NCBI GenBank assembly: GCA_035642535.1
Contig: DASQSE010000117.1
Span: forward strand, 1 to 64,000
Origin: Jatrophihabitans sp035642535
GTDB lineage: Bacteria > Actinomycetota > Actinomycetes > Mycobacteriales > Jatrophihabitantaceae
Length of the DNA stretch: 64,000 bases
Direction: 5' to 3'
Below are positions 17,468 to 24,837 of this stretch, one piece after another. Positions within the stretch are counted from its first letter, which is position 1. Every line of letters begins with the position of its first letter. The notes under the pieces were generated by a model. It was not told where the DNA came from, did no database searches, and saw only the letters and a program-made list of their open reading frames with translations. The translations under genes and the position numbers were made by a program.

Positions 17468-17814
17468 CAGGCCGCGAGACCGGCAGCGCTGCGCGCGTGC
17501 TCCGCGAGGCCGTCGAGCACCTCCGCGTAGCTGTCGGGAACGAACACGTCGAGTTGGATCGCATCGGCTGCGTTCGTGATGGCGAACTCGAAGAACGAGC
17601 AGCACTCGGTCTCGCGCGCAGTCAGGTCCGCGACAAGTGGCACGAGGCCCGCCTCGCCGGCGAGCAGCAGCCGGAGGTGTCGGCGGTCGATGCGTTCGAG
17701 CGAGCGCAGTGCGGTCGCGAACAGCGAGCTGAACTCGGCAGCCCGCACCGGTCGTTCTGGCGTCGGCAGCGTGCAGCTGTCCGGAGCCCAGGCGATGGGA
17801 AGTTCGGATGTCAT
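17467..17814 (-). CDS. Hypothetical protein co-expressed with MerR
   Basis: A 115-residue soluble protein beginning MTSELPIAWAPDSCTLPTPERP. A central ARETECCSFFEF motif holds an adjacent cysteine pair, and a further cysteine is near the N-terminus. Proteins of this type are found next to MerR regulators in actinobacteria; the cysteines suggest metal or thiol chemistry but this is inference. The ATG at 17814 lies six bases after the -10 box TACCGT, so the mRNA is predicted to be leaderless. Confidence 0.72.
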   Translation of the reverse strand: MTSELPIAWAPDSCTLPTPERPVRAAEFSSLFATALRSLERIDRRHLRLLLAGEAGLVPLVADLTARETECCSFFEFAITNAADAIQLDVFVPDSYAEVLDGLAEHARSAAGLAA

Positions 17815-17820
17815 GCCTCG

Positions 17821-17852
17821 ACGGTAAACCTGTACCTGGGTACCGGTTGCAA
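17821..17852 (-). promoter_or_regulatory. MerR-type promoter with dyad in an extended spacer
   Basis: On the minus strand: -35 TTGCAA (17847-17852), a 20-base spacer containing the imperfect dyad ACCGGTACC/GGTACAGGT, and -10 TACCGT (17821-17826). The long spacer filled by a dyad is the signature of promoters under-twisted by MerR activators, and the operon it drives encodes a MerR protein. Confidence 0.78.
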
Positions 17853-17863
17853 GTCGTATGCGC

Positions 17864-19123
17864 TCAATCGCGGTAGAGCACCGGGTCGGCCACCTTCGGC
17901 GCCGCCCGACCGATGTCGCGGAACAGCCGCCACAATGCATCGAAGTGCGGGCCGACCACCGGCTTGCCGCTCGTGATGAAACCGACCGCGAGCTCGCGGC
18001 GCGGGTCGGCCCACATCGAAACGTTCGTGAAGCCGAGATGGCCGAACGCCTCGTCGGTGTCTGGCCCGTACAGGCTCAACGCCTGCGCGCCGAGCATGAA
18101 GCCGAGCGAGTAACGCAGCGGGAAGCCGAGCGTGCGATCGAACTCGTGATAGGACGTCTCGCTGATCGCGCGCCGGATCGTGCGCGGGTGCAGCACCGTG
18201 ACGCCGTCCAACGTGCCGCCTGCGCGCAACAGGTCCATGAACCGCGACATCTCGTTCGCGGTGGCAACGACGTTGCCGGCCGGCACGATGCCGGTGAGCA
18301 GTCGCGGGTCGTTCGACAGCTCGGTGAGCTCGTCGACCGGCAGGCCGAGCGCACGGCTTAAGAAGCCGGACAGCGGTGGCGGCGGCCGCGGCCCGGTCGG
18401 ATACGCGAGGCCGACGAGCGGAACGTCCTCGGGCGCGACGCCGTAGTTCATCCACCGGAAGCCGAGCGGGCCGAGGATCTGCTCGGCGAGCACGGTGCGG
18501 ACGTCCTCGCCCGTCACGCGGCGCACCACCTCGCCGAGGACGAAGCCGCCCGAGACGGTGTGATACGCGAGCCCGGCGCCGGGACGGTGCACGCTGCGCA
18601 GCCGCGGGATCGCCGCGATGATCCGCTCCGGGTCCTCCAGCTGCTCGAGGGCGAGCAGGTCGCGCGGCAGCTGCGGGATACCCGCGCGGTGCGAGAGCAC
18701 CTGGCCGATCGTGATCGCGTCCCGGCCGTCACCTGCGAACTCGGGGATGTAGTCGGTGACGCGATCGCCGAGGCGCAGCACATCCTGTTCGGCGAGCACG
18801 TGGATCACGGTCGCGGTGACGGCCTTCGACGAACTGAACGTGCAGAACGGTGTGTCAGGCGTCGCGAGCTGCCGCTCCGCGTAACGCGCGTCGCGCGGGC
18901 CCGCGCCGCGCGCCCAGCCCAGCGACCGATCGAGCACCACCTGTCCGTGCCGCCGCACGCACAACGTGATCGCCGGGTTCATCCCGCGCCGGAACAGCCG
19001 CTCGGCACTGGCCCAGATCCGCTCGACGCCGACCTCGGTCATGCCGACGTCGGCCGGGTCGACCTCGCGGTCGCTGCGCCTGGTCACCGGTCCGAGGTCT
19101 CGCGGGATCCGCACCCGACGCAT
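17864..19123 (-). CDS. Serine hydrolase, beta-lactamase class C / esterase-like
   Basis: A 419-residue protein with the catalytic SxxK in TFSSSKAVTA, a tyrosine motif in YHTVSGGFVLGEV and the third motif HLG in FGHLGFTN. These are the penicillin-binding-protein-like fold motifs shared by class C beta-lactamases, D-aminopeptidases and carboxylesterases. No signal peptide is seen, so a cytoplasmic esterase is more likely than a secreted beta-lactamase. The start is uncertain: in-frame ATGs at 19153 and 19201 are alternatives, and the last is close to the nested dyad promoter region. Confidence 0.83.
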   Translation of the reverse strand: MRRVRIPRDLGPVTRRSDREVDPADVGMTEVGVERIWASAERLFRRGMNPAITLCVRRHGQVVLDRSLGWARGAGPRDARYAERQLATPDTPFCTFSSSKAVTATVIHVLAEQDVLRLGDRVTDYIPEFAGDGRDAITIGQVLSHRAGIPQLPRDLLALEQLEDPERIIAAIPRLRSVHRPGAGLAYHTVSGGFVLGEVVRRVTGEDVRTVLAEQILGPLGFRWMNYGVAPEDVPLVGLAYPTGPRPPPPLSGFLSRALGLPVDELTELSNDPRLLTGIVPAGNVVATANEMSRFMDLLRAGGTLDGVTVLHPRTIRRAISETSYHEFDRTLGFPLRYSLGFMLGAQALSLYGPDTDEAFGHLGFTNVSMWADPRRELAVGFITSGKPVVGPHFDALWRLFRDIGRAAPKVADPVLYRD

Positions 19124-19195
19124 GGGGTCCACAACGGCGCAGCCTACGGACATACGCAGTCGGCCGGCTGAGTTGCTCGTCCACCGTGCGGTCAC

Positions 19196-19256
19196 TTGCA
19201 TCGCGAGTGGTCAGCTATACGTGACCACACGGCGAACAAGCGACCACGCGATGCAA
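19196..19256. promoter_or_regulatory. Nested dyads upstream of the serine hydrolase gene
   Basis: An outer inverted repeat (19196-19212 with 19242-19256, 15 pairs and a 2-base bulge) encloses an inner perfect dyad GTGGTCA/TGACCAC (19207-19213, 19222-19228). A TATAGC box on the minus strand lies inside the inner dyad, so a repressor bound here would cover the promoter. No candidate regulator gene adjoins it. Confidence 0.5.
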
Positions 19257-19342
19257 AAAGCATGTGACCGGAATTGCAGGTTTGCCGTGTCGCTACCCAC
19301 CGTTTGCAGTCGATCAGGGACAATTTATGTCCGAACATAGGT

Positions 19343-19377
19343 GTGGGCCCTGTCATGTATGAGATGACAGGGCCCAC
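19343..19377. terminator. Perfect 14-bp hairpin with short T-run on the plus side
   Basis: The arms 19343-19356 and 19364-19377 are exact reverse complements around a 7-base loop, followed on the plus strand by GTTTT. It looks like an intrinsic terminator, but no plus-strand gene ends nearby; it may stop minus-strand transcripts from the reductase gene or an unrecognised RNA. Confidence 0.6.
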
Positions 19378-19428
19378 GTTTTGCCGAACCGCCCGACAAG
19401 TCCGAAGACTCATCGGCCTGTCCGACGC

Positions 19429-19720
19429 GATCAAGATCTCGCTTTGCAAACCCAGGGGTCCGCTGCGCCGATCCAACCGCTGTGGTCGAACCGCTCTGCC
19501 GATCCGAAGATCAACCAGCTTGCTCAACCTCCGACCAGCGCCGCTCTTCGGATCCGGAGATCCGCCAGCTAGCTCCAGCCGGATGACCGCACCGCTCCAT
19601 CGATCCGAAGATCAACTAGCTTGCACGATCTGGTCTCGCGGCCTGCCGATCCGAAGATCAAACCGACCTGCTCGACCGGACCCGACTGCCCTGCCGATCC
19701 GAAGATCAACTAGCTTTGCC
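19429..19720 (+). repeat. GATC-rich direct-repeat array (iteron-like)
   Basis: Five copies of GATCCGAAGATC or a near match start at 19501, 19551, 19602, 19648 and 19696, spaced 46-51 bases; three extend as GATCAACTAGCT or GATCAACCAGCT. Two more degenerate copies start at 19429 and 19470. GATC occurs 14 times in 279 bases, where about one is expected by chance. The intervening sequences are unrelated to each other. Not a CRISPR: the repeats are short and variable and no cas gene is present. Confidence 0.8.
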
Positions 19721-19891
19721 GGGCCACACCGCCCGCTTGTGAGGACCTACCTGAACCAGTTGGTTTCCCATCCAGTTCGGGCTGTCGAGGTCTCCCTCGG
19801 CTTAGGTTCTCCGCGCTGCGATGTGAGATTTCTACTGGCTCCAGCAAGGCCGCACAAGACCCATCGAGCACCTTTTTTCAAGATCTTTTAG

Positions 19892-19977
19892 CCATCCACA
19901 GATATCGACTGGTTATCCCCCGAACAGCGCAGTTGTGCACTGCATCGTCCACACGTTGCGGACGAAACTGTGGACGA
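19892..19977. other. Cluster of DnaA-box-like sites
   Basis: TCGTCCACA, one mismatch from the actinobacterial box TTGTCCACA, occurs at 19945-19953 and inverted at 19969-19977. CCATCCACA (19892-19900) and TTATCCCCC (19913-19921) match the E. coli box TTATCCACA at seven of nine bases. They directly follow an AT-rich tract and the repeat array. Confidence 0.45.
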
Positions 19978-19978
19978 A

Positions 19979-22003
19979 TCAGAGCGTCGCGGCGAGTCGG
20001 GTGCCCTGGTCGATCGCGCGCTTCGCGTCGAGTTCCGCGGCGACATCCGCGCCGCCGATGACGTGCACCGATGCGCCACCCGCCCGGAGCGCGTCGAGCA
20101 AGTCACGACGCGACTCCTGTCCCGCACACACCACGACGTCGTCGACGTGCAGCACCCGAGCCCGGGTGCCGACCGTGATGTGCAGCCCGGCCTCGTCGAT
20201 GCGTTCGTAGGTGACGCCCGCGATCGTCTCCACGCCTCGCGCCCGCAGCGTGCTGCGGTGCACCCAGCCGCTCGTCTTGCCGAGGCCGGCGCCGACCTTG
20301 GCCGACTTGCGTTGCAGGAGGTACACCTGCCGCGGCGATTTCGGCGGGGCCGCCACGGTGAGCCCGCCGGGCGCTGCAGCCGGATCGGTGACGCCCCACT
20401 CGGCGAGCCACGCGTCGCGCTCGACAGGTACGCCGGGTCGACCGGCGTGCGTGAGGAACTCGCTCACGTCGAAGCCGATGCCGCCGGCGCCGATCACCGC
20501 GACCCGCGCGCCGACCGGCACCGCGCCGGTGATCACGTCCGCGTAGGTGTGCACGTTCGGACGACCCGCGCCGGGGATGTCGACGGCGCGCGGTGTCACG
20601 CCGGTCGCGAGCACGATCTCGTCCCAACCGCCGTCGAGCAGCTCGGCCGCACCGACGCGGCGGCCGAGGTGCACCTTGACGCCGGTCGTGTCGAGTCGAC
20701 GGGTGAAGTAGCGCAGCGTCTCGCTGAACTCCTCCTTGCCGGGGATGCGGCGCGCCAACTGGAACTGCCCGCCGATCTCGGCCGCGGCCTCGAACAGCTC
20801 GACCGAGTGCCCGCACTCGGCGGCGGAGGTCGCGGCCGCAAGCCCGGCCGGCCCGGCTCCGACCACCGCGATCCGCTTGCTGTGCTGCGTCGGCAGCAGG
20901 GTGAGCAGCGTCTCGTGCGCCGCGCGCGGGTTGACGAGGCAGCTGGCGATCTTGCGCTCGAAGCCGTGGTCGAGGCAGGCCTGGTTGCAGCCGATGCACG
21001 TGTTGATCTCGTCACTGCGGTCGTCTGCCGCCTTGCGCACCCACTCGGCATCCGCAAGGAAAGGCCGCGCGAGCGAGACCAGGTCGGCGTCGCCGCGCGC
21101 CAGGATCTCTTCGGCGGTCTCGGGCATGTTGATGCGATTGGCCGCAATCACCGGGATCGTGACCTCGGGGCGCAGCTTCGCCGTCACCCACGTGAATGCC
21201 GCACGCGGCACGGACGTGACGATCGTCGGCACCCGCGCCTCGTGCCAGCCGATGCCGGTGTTGATCAACGTCGCGCCTGCGGTCTCGACATCTCTCGCCA
21301 GCGCCGTCGTCTCGCTCCAGGTCTGTCCGTCCTCGACGAGGTCGAGCATCGACATGCGATAGATGAGGATGAAGTCCGGCCCGACCGCGTCGCGCACCGA
21401 GCGGACGATCTCGACAGGAAAGCGGCGCCGCTTCTCCGGCGTGCCACCCCATTCGTCGCTTCGCTGGTTGACCCGCGGCGCGAGGAACTGGTTGATCAGG
21501 TAGCCCTCCGAGCCCATGATCTCGACGCCGTCGTAGCCGGCGCGGCGCGCGAGGGCGGCCGCGCGCGCGAAGTCGTCGACCGTCGCGCGCACCTCGCGAC
21601 TGCTCATGGCGCGCGCGGTGAACGGCGTGATCGGCGACCTCGACTTGGACGCGCTCGCGCTGAACGGGTGATATGCGTAGCGGCCGGCGTGCAGCAACTG
21701 CAGCGCGATGCGCCCGCCGTTGTCGTGCACCGCGGCGGTGATCTCACGATGCCGGGCTGCCTCGCCGTTCGTCGTGAGCTTGCCCGCGAGGGGCAGCAGC
21801 CACCCCGTGCGGTTCGGCGCGAACCCGCCGGTGACGATCAGCCCGACGCCACCGCGCGCCCGTTCGGCGTAGAACTCGGCCAGCCGCGAGAGGCGTTTCG
21901 GACGATCCTCGAGACCGACGTGCATGGAGCCCATCAGCACCCGATTCGGCAACGTGGTGAAACCGAGATCGAGCGGCGAGAGCAGGTGCGGGTAGCGCGT
22001 CAT
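19979..22003 (-). CDS. fadH: NADPH-dependent 2,4-dienoyl-CoA reductase-type flavoprotein
   Basis: A 674-residue protein with the old-yellow-enzyme barrel at the N-terminus (MTRYPHLLSPLDLGFTTLPNRVLMGSMHVGLED), the 4Fe-4S ligands CIGCNQAC and IASC (C336, C339, C343, C355), then an FAD-binding motif VVGAGPAGLAAA and an NAD(P) motif VIGAGGIGFDVSEF. This is the FadH layout, which removes double bonds during breakdown of unsaturated fatty acids; the related trimethylamine dehydrogenase family looks similar. The ATG at 22003 overlaps the PadR stop (ATGA), and the longer open frame is the PadR gene's shadow. Confidence 0.9.
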   Translation of the reverse strand: MTRYPHLLSPLDLGFTTLPNRVLMGSMHVGLEDRPKRLSRLAEFYAERARGGVGLIVTGGFAPNRTGWLLPLAGKLTTNGEAARHREITAAVHDNGGRIALQLLHAGRYAYHPFSASASKSRSPITPFTARAMSSREVRATVDDFARAAALARRAGYDGVEIMGSEGYLINQFLAPRVNQRSDEWGGTPEKRRRFPVEIVRSVRDAVGPDFILIYRMSMLDLVEDGQTWSETTALARDVETAGATLINTGIGWHEARVPTIVTSVPRAAFTWVTAKLRPEVTIPVIAANRINMPETAEEILARGDADLVSLARPFLADAEWVRKAADDRSDEINTCIGCNQACLDHGFERKIASCLVNPRAAHETLLTLLPTQHSKRIAVVGAGPAGLAAATSAAECGHSVELFEAAAEIGGQFQLARRIPGKEEFSETLRYFTRRLDTTGVKVHLGRRVGAAELLDGGWDEIVLATGVTPRAVDIPGAGRPNVHTYADVITGAVPVGARVAVIGAGGIGFDVSEFLTHAGRPGVPVERDAWLAEWGVTDPAAAPGGLTVAAPPKSPRQVYLLQRKSAKVGAGLGKTSGWVHRSTLRARGVETIAGVTYERIDEAGLHITVGTRARVLHVDDVVVCAGQESRRDLLDALRAGGASVHVIGGADVAAELDAKRAIDQGTRLAATL

Positions 22004-22545
22004 CGCTTGCCCTTCGGTTGCAGTGCGGTGATGACCTCGTCGAACCAGTCGATGAGGCCGCGTTCGAGGTTGATGCCGCCGCGCAGCACGAGCCACTGAT
22101 GCAGCCGCTGACCGCGCAACGCCGACGGGTCGGGGAATTCGCGCTTCTCGTTCGCGAGGTAGAACTCCAGCCGCTGCGCGTGCGCAGCGCGGTGCCGGCG
22201 CACCTCCGCCGCAACCGCCTTCGAGTCGCCGTAGGACGCGCCGCGGATCTTCACCGCAAGTTCCGAACGCGCCGCCTCGGCGGGCGCCGGCTGGGCGATC
22301 CACTTCCGCACTTCGGCGCGGCCGTCGTCAGTGAGTTCGTAGACCTTCTTGTCCGGACGGCCGTCCTGCGCCACGTGGGTAGCCGCGACCCAGCCGCTGT
22401 TCTCCATCCGGGCGAGCACCTTGTAGATCTGCTGGTGCGTGGCCGTCCAGAACTGCCCGATCGACTTGTCGAAGCGGCGCGCGAGGTCGTAGCCGGTGCT
22501 CGGCTTCTCGGCGAGCGAGACGAGGATCGCGTGCTCCAGTGCCAC
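22000..22545 (-). CDS. PadR family transcriptional regulator
   Basis: A 181-residue protein with the PadR N-terminal winged helix (MALEHAILVSLAEKPSTGYDLARRFDKSIGQFW, then IYKVLARMENSGWV and GRPDKKVYELTDDGR) and the long C-terminal helical dimerisation domain of the Vir subgroup. The GTG start lies seven bases after the -10 box TAGAGT, implying a leaderless mRNA. It is co-transcribed with the dienoyl-CoA reductase gene and divergent from a cupin gene; the shared intergenic region holds a dyad that it probably binds. Confidence 0.9.
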   Translation of the reverse strand: MALEHAILVSLAEKPSTGYDLARRFDKSIGQFWTATHQQIYKVLARMENSGWVAATHVAQDGRPDKKVYELTDDGRAEVRKWIAQPAPAEAARSELAVKIRGASYGDSKAVAAEVRRHRAAHAQRLEFYLANEKREFPDPSALRGQRLHQWLVLRGGINLERGLIDWFDEVITALQPKGKR

Positions 22546-22552
22546 TGCCCGG

Positions 22553-22582
22553 ACTCTAGCTATGCAATTAGTTGCAGTGCAA
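22553..22582 (-). promoter_or_regulatory. padR promoter, -35 TTGCAC and -10 TAGAGT
   Basis: On the minus strand, TTGCAC (22577-22582), an 18-base spacer and TAGAGT (22553-22558), then seven bases to the GTG start. The PadR dyad lies in the spacer, as expected for autoregulation. Confidence 0.6.
22562..22577. promoter_or_regulatory. PadR-operator-like dyad ATGCAA-N4-TTGCAG
   Basis: The inverted repeat ATGCAATTAGTTGCAG lies inside the padR promoter spacer and at the -35 position of the divergent cupin promoter, whose -10 box TAGCGT is at 22599-22604. One bound dimer could control both directions. Confidence 0.65.
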
Positions 22583-22598
22583 GTCGACGCGTATACGC

Positions 22599-22604
22599 TA
22601 GCGT
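22599..22604 (+). promoter_or_regulatory. -10 box TAGCGT of the cupin gene
   Basis: TAGCGT followed by seven bases and the ATG at 22612; no Shine-Dalgarno sequence is present, so the mRNA is predicted to be leaderless. Confidence 0.5.
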
Positions 22605-22611
22605 CTCACCT

Positions 22612-22950
22612 ATGGCCCGGAAGGTGTCTCTCGACGCGACGGCACGCGAACAACTCGAGGCCGCGGCGCGCTCCGACGCGCGACGCGCTGCGACGACAGT
22701 CGTGGGCGGGCACGAGCACACCATGCGGCAGACCGTTGTCGCGCTCGTCTCCGGCGCCGTCATGGCCGAGCACGAGAATCCGGGCGAGGCGACGGTGTAC
22801 GTGATCAAGGGCCGGGTGCAGCTGGAGGCGGGCAGCGAGTCCTGGGAGGCGCGCACCGGCGACCTCGTGGAGATCCCGCCGATGCGGCACGCACTGCGCG
22901 CCATCGAGGACACCGCACTACTACTGACGGCGGTCCCCAAGCCGCGGTAA
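22612..22950 (+). CDS. Cupin domain protein
   Basis: A 112-residue single-domain cupin. The sequence GATVYVIKGRVQLEAGSESWEARTGDLVEIPPMRHALRAIEDTALLLTAV follows the two cupin motifs; the first motif's histidines appear in GGHEHTMRQT and AEHENPG, and the second in MRHAL. It is probably a small metal-binding enzyme or sensor. Divergent from padR and preceded by the PadR-like dyad, so it is a likely PadR target. Confidence 0.85.
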   Translation: MARKVSLDATAREQLEAAARSDARRAATTVVGGHEHTMRQTVVALVSGAVMAEHENPGEATVYVIKGRVQLEAGSESWEARTGDLVEIPPMRHALRAIEDTALLLTAVPKPR

Positions 22951-22951
22951 C

Positions 22952-23014
22952 CGTCTTCCCCTCTGGTGTGGGCATTTCGCGCGCCTCGATCTGCCCACAC
23001 CAGAGGGGAAGACG
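22952..23014. repeat. Perfect 23-bp inverted repeat, 17-base loop
   Basis: The arms 22952-22974 and 22992-23014 are exact reverse complements and begin one base after the cupin stop. It can act as a factor-independent stop for cupin transcription despite lacking a T-run. Its size and architecture match the 1824-1886 element, but the arm sequences differ. Confidence 0.9.
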
Positions 23015-23096
23015 ACGTCGGGGGCGAGCCGCGAACTGAGCATTGGCCGGGCTAACTCGGTCGCCGGAGCGGCTGCGCTCGGCAAGACTGGCAGGT

Positions 23097-24164
23097 ATGC
23101 AGTTCACTCGAGCAGAACTCGATGAAGCAGTCGCGCTCGTCCACCGCACGCTCCCGCCGACGCCGGCCTATCGCTGGCCGCTGCTCGCCCAGGCAGCCGG
23201 CGCGGACGTGTGGGTGAAGCACGAGAACCACCTGCCGGTCGGCGCGTTCAAGGTGCGCGGCGGTCTCGTCTACGTCGACCGGCTGCGGCGCCGCCGCCCG
23301 GACGTGACGGGCCTGATCTCGGCGACCACCGGCAATCACGGCCAGAGCCTCGCGTTCGCCGGGCGCGCGTTCGGCATCCCCGTCCACATCGTCGTGCCGT
23401 TCGGCAACAACCCGGAGAAGAACGCCGCGATGCGCTCGCTCGGCGCCGAGGTGATCGAGCACGGCCACGACTACCAGGCCGCGCGCGAACACGTTTCGGC
23501 ACTAGCCGCCGCGCGGCCGGGCCTCGATGTCGTGCCGCCGTTCCATCCGGATCTCGTGCTCGGCGTGGCGACGTACGCGCTCGAGCTGTTCGAGGCGGTG
23601 GCCGACCTCGACACCGTGTACGTGCCGGTCGGCATGGGCTCCGGCGCCTGCGGCCTGATCGGCGTACGCGACCTGCTCGGCCTGCGCACCAAGATCGTGG
23701 GCGTCGTCTCCGCGCGCGCCGACGCCGCCGCGCAGTCGTTCGCCACCGGACAGGTGGTCACGACCGCTTCCGCGGATACCTTCGTCGACGGCGTCGCCAC
23801 TCGCGCACCCGACCTCAACGCTGTCCGCCTGCTCATCGCCGGCGCCGCGCGCATCGTGACCATCGACGAGGATGCCGTCGCCGAGGCGATGCGGCTGCAC
23901 CTGCAGGCGACGCACAACGTGCCCGAACCCGCCGGCGCACTCGCGCTCGCCGCGCTGCTGGCCGAGGGCGATCAGGTCCGCGGCAAGCGCGTCGCGATCA
24001 TCCAGACCGGCGGGAACGTCGATGCCGCAACGCTGAACACCATCCTCGAGGGACGGACCCCGGTGCCGCCGAGCCAGCGCGCCGCCGCGTCAGCGGCCCA
24101 GCACGACACCGCCGTTGGGCGAGAGGACCTGGCCCGTCACCCAGCTGCCGTCCGGGCCGAGTAG
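23097..24164 (+). CDS. Threonine/serine dehydratase (fold-type II PLP enzyme)
   Basis: A 355-residue protein with the PLP lysine in the context LPVGAFKVRGG, the substrate loop SATTGNHGQS and the phosphate-binding glycines in VPVGMGSGACG. It is the short catabolic or TdcB-like form without an ACT regulatory domain. The start is the ATG at 23097, before MQFTRAELDEA. The C-terminal 25 or so residues after TILEGRTPV are not family-like: they are translated from the antisense of the convergent dehydrogenase gene, with which it overlaps by 75 bases. Confidence 0.87.
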   Translation: MQFTRAELDEAVALVHRTLPPTPAYRWPLLAQAAGADVWVKHENHLPVGAFKVRGGLVYVDRLRRRRPDVTGLISATTGNHGQSLAFAGRAFGIPVHIVVPFGNNPEKNAAMRSLGAEVIEHGHDYQAAREHVSALAAARPGLDVVPPFHPDLVLGVATYALELFEAVADLDTVYVPVGMGSGACGLIGVRDLLGLRTKIVGVVSARADAAAQSFATGQVVTTASADTFVDGVATRAPDLNAVRLLIAGAARIVTIDEDAVAEAMRLHLQATHNVPEPAGALALAALLAEGDQVRGKRVAIIQTGGNVDAATLNTILEGRTPVPPSQRAAASAAQHDTAVGREDLARHPAAVRAE

Positions 24165-24812
24165 CCAGGCGATCAGCGAGGCCACCTCGGCCGGCGATCC
24201 CGGCCGGCCGACGAGTGTCTGCGCGGCGCGCTGCTCGATGAGCTCCGGCGTGCGCCGCCCCTCCCAGAACCCGGTTTCGGGGACGAAGCCCGGGGCAACG
24301 ACGTTCGCGGTGCCGCCGTGCTTGCCGAGCTCGCGCGCCAGATCGAACGCATAGGCGTGCAGCGCGGCCTTCATCGCGCCGTACGGACCGCCGCCGCTGC
24401 CGCGCAGCGCGGCGATGGACGAGATCAGCACGACCCGCCCGCTTGCCACCTCGAGCTGCTTGCGCAGCGCCTCGACAAGCAGCGCCGCCGTCAGGACGTT
24501 CGACGCGAACGAGTCCTGCCACTCCGCGCGCACACCGTCGAGGCTGTCGTCACCCTGCGCGCCGATGCCGCCGGCCGCGGCCACCACTCCTGCGCACTCG
24601 TCGACCGCCTCGGCGACGCGTGCGGCGCCGTCGGTCGTCGACACATCGGCGCTGATCGGGGAGACCGCGGCACCGAGTTCGGCGCGCAACGCGTCGAGCG
24701 GCTCGCTGCGCCGCCCGACAGCGGTGACGTGTGCGCCATCCGCCACCAGGCGACGCGCCACTGCCGCGCCGATCCCCGAGCCGGCACCGGAAACTACGAA
24801 TGTTCGGCTCAT
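24090..24812 (-). CDS. SDR family oxidoreductase
   Basis: A 240-residue classical short-chain dehydrogenase with SGAGSGIGAAVA for the nucleotide, an NNAG-equivalent VAAAGGIG, catalytic Ser in LISSIAALRG and YGAMKAA for Tyr/Lys. The arginine-rich loop after the second strand (VGRRSEPLD) favours NADP. It ends with the family-typical GSWVTGQVLSPNGGVVL. The ATG at 24812 is seven bases after the -10 box TAGCGT. Substrate unknown. Confidence 0.87.
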   Translation of the reverse strand: MSRTFVVSGAGSGIGAAVARRLVADGAHVTAVGRRSEPLDALRAELGAAVSPISADVSTTDGAARVAEAVDECAGVVAAAGGIGAQGDDSLDGVRAEWQDSFASNVLTAALLVEALRKQLEVASGRVVLISSIAALRGSGGGPYGAMKAALHAYAFDLARELGKHGGTANVVAPGFVPETGFWEGRRTPELIEQRAAQTLVGRPGSPAEVASLIAWLLGPDGSWVTGQVLSPNGGVVLGR

Positions 24813-24819
24813 TGATTCG

Positions 24820-24825
24820 ACGCTA
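24820..24825 (-). promoter_or_regulatory. -10 box TAGCGT of the dehydrogenase gene
   Basis: On the minus strand TAGCGT is followed by seven bases and the ATG at 24812, without a ribosome binding site: a leaderless start. Confidence 0.5.
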
Positions 24826-24837
24826 CCGCCCCCTTCG

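Larger units (their letters stand above)
19124..19978. other. Long non-coding region with repeats
   Basis: The only gap over 300 bases in the window. It contains, left to right, nested dyads (19196-19256), a 14-bp hairpin (19343-19377), a GATC-rich repeat array (19429-19720), an AT-rich tract (TTTTTTCAAGATCTTTTA at 19873-19890) and four DnaA-box-like sites (19892-19977). Open frames here follow the repeats and lack the third-position GC bias of the neighbours, so I see no gene. Confidence 0.8.

Noticed and set aside
19429..19720. CRISPR array
   Set aside because: Repeat core is only 12-20 bases and varies between copies, spacing is uneven, and no cas genes are present.
19274..19891. 205-codon open frame through the repeat region
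   Set aside because: Follows the direct repeats, has no start context, domain or third-position GC bias.
19429..19977. Chromosomal oriC
   Set aside because: No dnaA, dnaN, rpmH or gyrase genes flank it; only an origin-like or DnaA-titration site can be suggested.
19970..22099. 709-codon plus-strand open frame opposite the reductase
   Set aside because: Antisense shadow; the minus strand has complete flavin and Fe-S motifs.
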